Shown here: positions 6,979 through 9,503 of the stretch, in pieces | Layout of the letters: each line of letters begins with the position of its first letter | Numbering within the stretch: position 1 is the first letter of the stretch | Assembly (NCBI GenBank): GCA_038237235.1 | Contig: JBBRYW010000125.1 | Location: 1 to 9,503, forward strand | Direction: 5' to 3' | Length of the DNA: 9,503 bases | Origin: JBBRYW01 sp038237235 | Lineage (GTDB): Bacteria; Actinomycetota; Thermoleophilia; Gaiellales; Gaiellaceae | Program-made: the position numbers and the translations under genes | Notes under the pieces: generated by a model | What the model saw: only the letters and a program-made list of their open reading frames with translations | Told to the model about the DNA's origin: nothing | Database searches by the model: none

Positions 6979-7923
6979 ATGCGAATCCTCGTGACGGGCG
7001 GCTCGGGCTTCCTCGGCCGCGGCCTCGCCCGGGCTCTGGGAAAGGAGCACGAGGTTGTTCTCGCCGCCCGCAACCACGAGGCGAACGCGGCGGCCGAGCG
7101 GGAAACCGGCTGCCGCTCGATTCCCCTGGACGTGTGCCGTCCCGAGTCCGTGCGGGACGTGCTCGCGAGCGAGCGACCGGTCGTGGTCGTCCACGCGGCC
7201 GCGAGCAAGCGCGTACAGGCCGCCGAGAGCCATCCGCTCGAGTGCGTGGACGTGAACATCCGCGGATCGCAGAACGTCGCACGGGCGGCGGCGGAGTACG
7301 GCGTCGAGGTCGTGCTCGCGATCTCGACCGACAAGGCGGCTGGTGCCACGGCCGGTCTCTACGGAGCGACGAAGACCGTGACGGAGCGCATGCTCTGCGC
7401 CCTCGACTCCGGGAGCAAGACGGCCTTCGCGTGCGTCCGGCTCGGCAACGTCGCGTGGTCGACGGGCTCGGTGCTGCTGGAGTGGCAGCGCATGCTGCGC
7501 GAGGACGGCGTCATCTCGACGACCGGACCGGACATGCGCCGGTTCCTGATCTCGCTCGACGAGGCGATCGCGATCGTACGTTCAGCGCTCGAGCGCATCG
7601 ACGAGCTTCGCGGCGGCGTCGTCGTGCCCGCCATGCGCGCCGCCCGGATCGGCGACCTCCTCGAGGAGTTCGCCGAGGAGCACGGCTGTCGCTGGACGAC
7701 CGCTCCGCGACGCCCGGGGGACGCCGACGACGAGGTGCTGCTGGCCGAGGGCGAGCTGCCGTTTGCGCGGTCGATCGACCTCGGTTGGCTCGTTCGCTTC
7801 TCCGGCGAGCGAGGGACGAACCTCATCGCTCAGGTGACGAGCGCCACCGCCCCCCGGCTCACCCGTCCGGAGCTCCGCTCGCTCGTTCGCGGCGACGGAT
7901 CGTCTCCCGCAGCGCCCGGGTGA
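6979..7923 (+). CDS. NAD(P)-dependent nucleotide-sugar 4,6-dehydratase/epimerase, PseB/CapD-like
   Basis: Extended short-chain dehydrogenase of 314 residues acting on a UDP-sugar, related to PseB/CapD/FlaA1 UDP-GlcNAc 4,6-dehydratases. Seen: dinucleotide-binding TGGSGFLG with G7, G10 and G13; HAAASKRV followed by ESHPLECVDVNIRGSQNV; the catalytic STDKA (S116-A120) and YGATK (Y128-K132); RLGNVAWSTGSV; and RRFLISLDEAI, equivalent to the RFWITL element of PseB. It should supply a 6-deoxy-4-keto or epimerised sugar for the glycosyltransferases of the operon. No aminotransferase or acetyltransferase that would complete a pseudaminic-type pathway is in the window. The ATG lies 12 nt after the previous stop, without a clear ribosome site or terminator, so it is probably the last operon gene. 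Its 3' 65 nt overlap a convergent gene. Confidence 0.87.
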   Translation: MRILVTGGSGFLGRGLARALGKEHEVVLAARNHEANAAAERETGCRSIPLDVCRPESVRDVLASERPVVVVHAAASKRVQAAESHPLECVDVNIRGSQNVARAAAEYGVEVVLAISTDKAAGATAGLYGATKTVTERMLCALDSGSKTAFACVRLGNVAWSTGSVLLEWQRMLREDGVISTTGPDMRRFLISLDEAIAIVRSALERIDELRGGVVVPAMRAARIGDLLEEFAEEHGCRWTTAPRRPGDADDEVLLAEGELPFARSIDLGWLVRFSGERGTNLIAQVTSATAPRLTRPELRSLVRGDGSSPAAPG

Positions 7924-8551
7924 GGTCGGCCGAGCGCGTCGTCCACTGCGTGTTCCCTAGATGGATACGCCGGCGGGCGACCACGTCGCTCAGCATCGCC
8001 TCGGTGAGGCCGAGCGCGCGGGCCCGGGACAGCCAGTCGAGGAAGTCGGCCGCCGGGAGGTTCGCATCGAAGGGGCCAACGCGGTCGAAGGTCGCGCGCT
8101 CGACGAGGAGCGTGATGATCACGCGTCCGGCGACGACGCCGCGGGCCGGCGCCAGGCCGTTCCGCTCCCGCTCGGTCAGTTCCGGGCTGTGGAACTCGAG
8201 CACGTGCCCGAACACGAGGTCGGGGCGTCCCGGGCCGTGCAGCACGGCGAGTTGCCGTTCGAGCCGCTCCGGCTCCCACAGATCGTCGGCGTCGAGAAAC
8301 GCGAGCACATCGCCCGTCGCGTGCTCGAGGCCCGTGTTGCGCGCCTCAGGCGCCGTGCCGTGCGGGCGGGGAACGATACGAACCGGCGGGCCGAAGCCCG
8401 AGGCAATCCGCGCGCTCGCGTCGGTGCAGCCGTTGTCGACGATCACGACCTCGGCGGGCGGAAGCGTCTGGGCGAGGATGCTCTCGATCGCCTCGGCGAG
8501 GTAAGCCTCGCCCTCGTAGACCGGCACGATGACCGAGACCCTGGGCGTCAC
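7859..8551 (-). CDS. Family 2 glycosyltransferase (GT-A), second copy
   Basis: 230-residue GT2 enzyme on the minus strand. Seen: TPRVSVIVPVYEGEAYLAEA at the N-terminus, VDNGCTD (D39, D43), APEARNTGLEHATGDVLAF followed by DxD LDADD (D87-D90), an acceptor-side ADFLDWLSRA (D169, D172) and the end motif RIHLGN (about 195-200). The GTG at 8551 is chosen: the GT2 fold starts two residues later, and it gives a GTGA overlap with the upstream minus-strand frame, although the same frame is open to 8716. The stop at 7859-7861 lies inside the dehydratase gene, giving a 65-nt tail-to-tail overlap in which both proteins are coded. Its motif order and length mirror the GT at 3573-4265, so it probably serves the same glycan, but it is transcribed separately. 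Confidence 0.88.
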   Translation of the reverse strand: MTPRVSVIVPVYEGEAYLAEAIESILAQTLPPAEVVIVDNGCTDASARIASGFGPPVRIVPRPHGTAPEARNTGLEHATGDVLAFLDADDLWEPERLERQLAVLHGPGRPDLVFGHVLEFHSPELTERERNGLAPARGVVAGRVIITLLVERATFDRVGPFDANLPAADFLDWLSRARALGLTEAMLSDVVARRRIHLGNTQWTTRSADLTRALRETIRRRERASGAPDG

Positions 8552-8754
8552 GCGTCGAAGGCTGGTGCCCGGGTGGACACCTCGCCGGACCGCCAGGGCT
8601 CGACATGGTCGTCGACTAAGTCGTAGCCGCTTGCTCGCGCCGGACCCGCCCCCGTGAGCTTGAAGTCGTCCCCGCACTGATGACGATAGTCCGGTAGCCC
8701 TACCAAAAGGGTCCACTTCTGGATCCCGAGCTGCTGCTCCGTGACGCGCCTCAC
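8548..8754 (-). CDS. Unrecognised small protein coupled to the minus-strand glycosyltransferase
   Basis: Short ORF of 68 codons with no family I recognise. From GTG 8754 it contains EQQLGIQKWTLLVGLPDY and then CGDDFKLTGAGPARASGYDL. Reasons to consider it real: its TGA (8548-8550) overlaps the GTG of the next gene as GTGA, the junction used repeatedly on the plus strand; third codon positions are mostly G or C; and AAGG lies eight bases before the GTG. Reasons for doubt: the frame contains TTA, CTA, GTA, TAT and CAT codons that are unusual for this DNA, and it may be the remnant of a longer gene. GTG 8811 is an alternative start giving 87 residues. Confidence 0.35.
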   Translation of the reverse strand: MRRVTEQQLGIQKWTLLVGLPDYRHQCGDDFKLTGAGPARASGYDLVDDHVEPWRSGEVSTRAPAFDA

Positions 8755-8805
8755 CCGATCGACCTTACCGCTCCTCCCATCTCGGACACCTCGGGTGGCC
8801 GGTGA

Positions 8806-9164
8806 GATCACGCCACGAGCGTGGCCGCCGAGCTCGCCGTCTCCGCGGTGACGCTGCCGAGCTCGTCGCGGCGCCGCACGCCACCGCTGATCCGGCCGAG
8901 CGGGCCGGCCGCCAAGACAGGCTGCAGCGCGCGGAAGCCACGTTCGATCCGCTGCCTGTCGGTGCGGCCGTGGCGCGCGCCTTCGGACTGCTGTACGCCG
9001 CAGTCGCAGCGGCAGGGCGGAAGGCCCGCGGGAGGCGAGCGTTCGACCTCTTGATCGCCGCCACCGCGCTCGCAGCGGATCTGCCCTTGTACACGCGGAA
9101 CCCGGAGGATTTCCGAGATCTCGGGAGCCTACTCGAGGTCGTGACCGTCGGACCGGCAGGCTGA
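8806..9164 (+). pseudogene. Decayed VapC-type PIN-domain toxin
   Basis: PIN-domain toxins of the VapC family are Mg-dependent ribonucleases of roughly 130 residues. Two frames hold adjacent parts of one protein: the frame of base 8821 reads AAELAVSAVTL up to about 8856, and the next frame continues AELVAAPHATADPAERA, then RAFDLLIAATALAADLPLYT and RNPEDF to the TGA at 9162-9164. Inserting one G after the CTG at 8851-8853 would join them as SAVTLAELVAAP, the usual VapC sequence. The first ~25 residues, including the first catalytic Asp (D-T-S motif), are absent, since a TGA lies at 8803-8805. No antitoxin gene is seen next to it. It is therefore probably inactive. An intact protein starting at GTG 8802 is possible but would lack the N-terminal PIN strand. 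Confidence 0.7.
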
Positions 9165-9172
9165 GCTGCCGC

Positions 9173-9191
9173 GGGCGCCCGGGGGGGCGCC
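9173..9191. terminator. GC-rich hairpin between two convergent genes
   Basis: GGCGCCC (9174-9180) can pair with GGGCGCC (9185-9191) around a GGGG loop, a 7-bp all-GC stem lying between the VapC remnant stop and the stop of the minus-strand NmrA-like gene. There is no T-run on either side, so intrinsic termination is uncertain; such stems are common in GC-rich DNA. Confidence 0.3.
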
Positions 9192-9197
9192 GCCCCG

Positions 9198-9503
9198 TCA
9201 GGCCAGGACGCCGCGCAGGTAGTCCTCGACGGTCGTCCTCGGACGCAGCCACTCGGGCGCCGGCGGCAGGTCGTCTCCCCGGGCGACGGAGACCATGAGC
9301 GAGGGGAAGACCGAGGCATCCGTGCCCGCGGTCTCGGCGACCTGCTGCTCGAGCGCCTCGATCGGGACGTGCTCGACCGAGATCTCGCGGCCCGTGATCG
9401 ACTCGGCCAGCCGCACGACCTCGAGCGGACTGATCGCCTGAGGCCCGCCGAGCTCGATCGTCCGGTCGCGCGCCTCGGGGTTGTCGACGCAGGCGACGAT
9501 CGC
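9198..9503 (-). CDS. NmrA-like NAD(P)-binding protein, C-terminal part (cut by window edge)
   Basis: The last 101 codons of a minus-strand gene whose 5' end lies beyond base 9503. Reading from the edge: AIVACVDNPEARDRTIELGG, then PQAISPLEVVRLAESITG, and near the end PEWLRPRTTVEDYLRGVL. The T-I-E-L-G-G-P-x-x-x-S-x-x-E-V sequence and the closing T-x-x-x-Y-L segment are typical of the C-terminal half of NmrA-like/atypical SDR proteins, which bind NAD(P) at an N-terminal Rossmann domain not present here. A methionine at internal position 9416 is not the true start, because the frame is open through the window edge. It points away from the glycan operon and is probably unrelated to it. Confidence 0.75.
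   Translation of the reverse strand, partial: AIVACVDNPEARDRTIELGGPQAISPLEVVRLAESITGREISVEHVPIEALEQQVAETAGTDASVFPSLMVSVARGDDLPPAPEWLRPRTTVEDYLRGVLA

Noticed and set aside
8692..8710. Short inverted repeat GGTAG/CTACC near AAAAGGG
   Set aside because: Loop of two bases is too tight for a hairpin and there is no T-run; likely chance.
8552..8716. N-terminal extension of the minus-strand GT to ATG 8716
   Set aside because: GT2 proteins start at the VSVIVP strand; the extension is Arg/Ser-rich and overlaps the coupled upstream ORF.
1..9503. CRISPR array, tRNA, rRNA or insertion-sequence signatures
   Set aside because: No regularly spaced repeats, cloverleaf-like segments or transposase motifs were seen on either strand.

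Overview
The window is very GC-rich with strongly G/C-biased third codon positions, frequent GTG starts and 4-nt GTGA/ATGA gene overlaps. This suggests a high-GC actinobacterium; a deep-branching soil lineage such as Thermoleophilia/Gaiellales is possible, but that placement is inference from style, not from a marker gene.

Bases 108-7923 form one tightly packed plus-strand operon of eight genes. In order they are: a PqqD-family peptide-binding protein (RiPP recognition element type); an HPr-kinase-like P-loop kinase; a GT-A glycosyltransferase of the HlpA-like type; an SGNH hydrolase with a beta-rich C-terminal region; a family 2 glycosyltransferase; a one-piece ABC exporter (membrane domain plus ATPase); a nucleotidyltransferase-fold protein with eroded motifs; and a PseB/CapD-like nucleotide-sugar 4,6-dehydratase/epimerase. 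Seven junctions are overlaps or gaps of 12 nt or less, so the genes are very likely co-translated.

The set PqqD + HPr-like kinase + nucleotidyltransferase + ABC exporter is the accessory set known from phosphorylated or glycosylated lasso-peptide clusters and from the HPr-rel-A systems. Here it is interleaved with glycan genes (two GTs, SGNH hydrolase, sugar-nucleotide enzyme). The lasso cyclase (asparagine-synthetase-like), the transglutaminase-like peptidase and a free-standing precursor are not in the window. They could lie upstream of base 1, or the PqqD protein may carry a precursor-like segment in its own C-terminal tail. This is the best candidate for an undescribed system here: a peptide- or glycan-modifying and exporting cassette.

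Bases 7859-8754 are on the minus strand: a second 230-residue family 2 glycosyltransferase, convergent with and overlapping the dehydratase by 65 nt, preceded by a short unrecognised ORF coupled to it by GTGA. Bases 8806-9164 (plus) hold a decayed VapC-type PIN toxin that lacks its N-terminus and carries a one-base deletion; no antitoxin is visible. Bases 9198-9503 (minus) are the C-terminal 101 codons of an NmrA-like NAD(P)-binding protein cut by the window edge. A GC-rich hairpin separates these last two.
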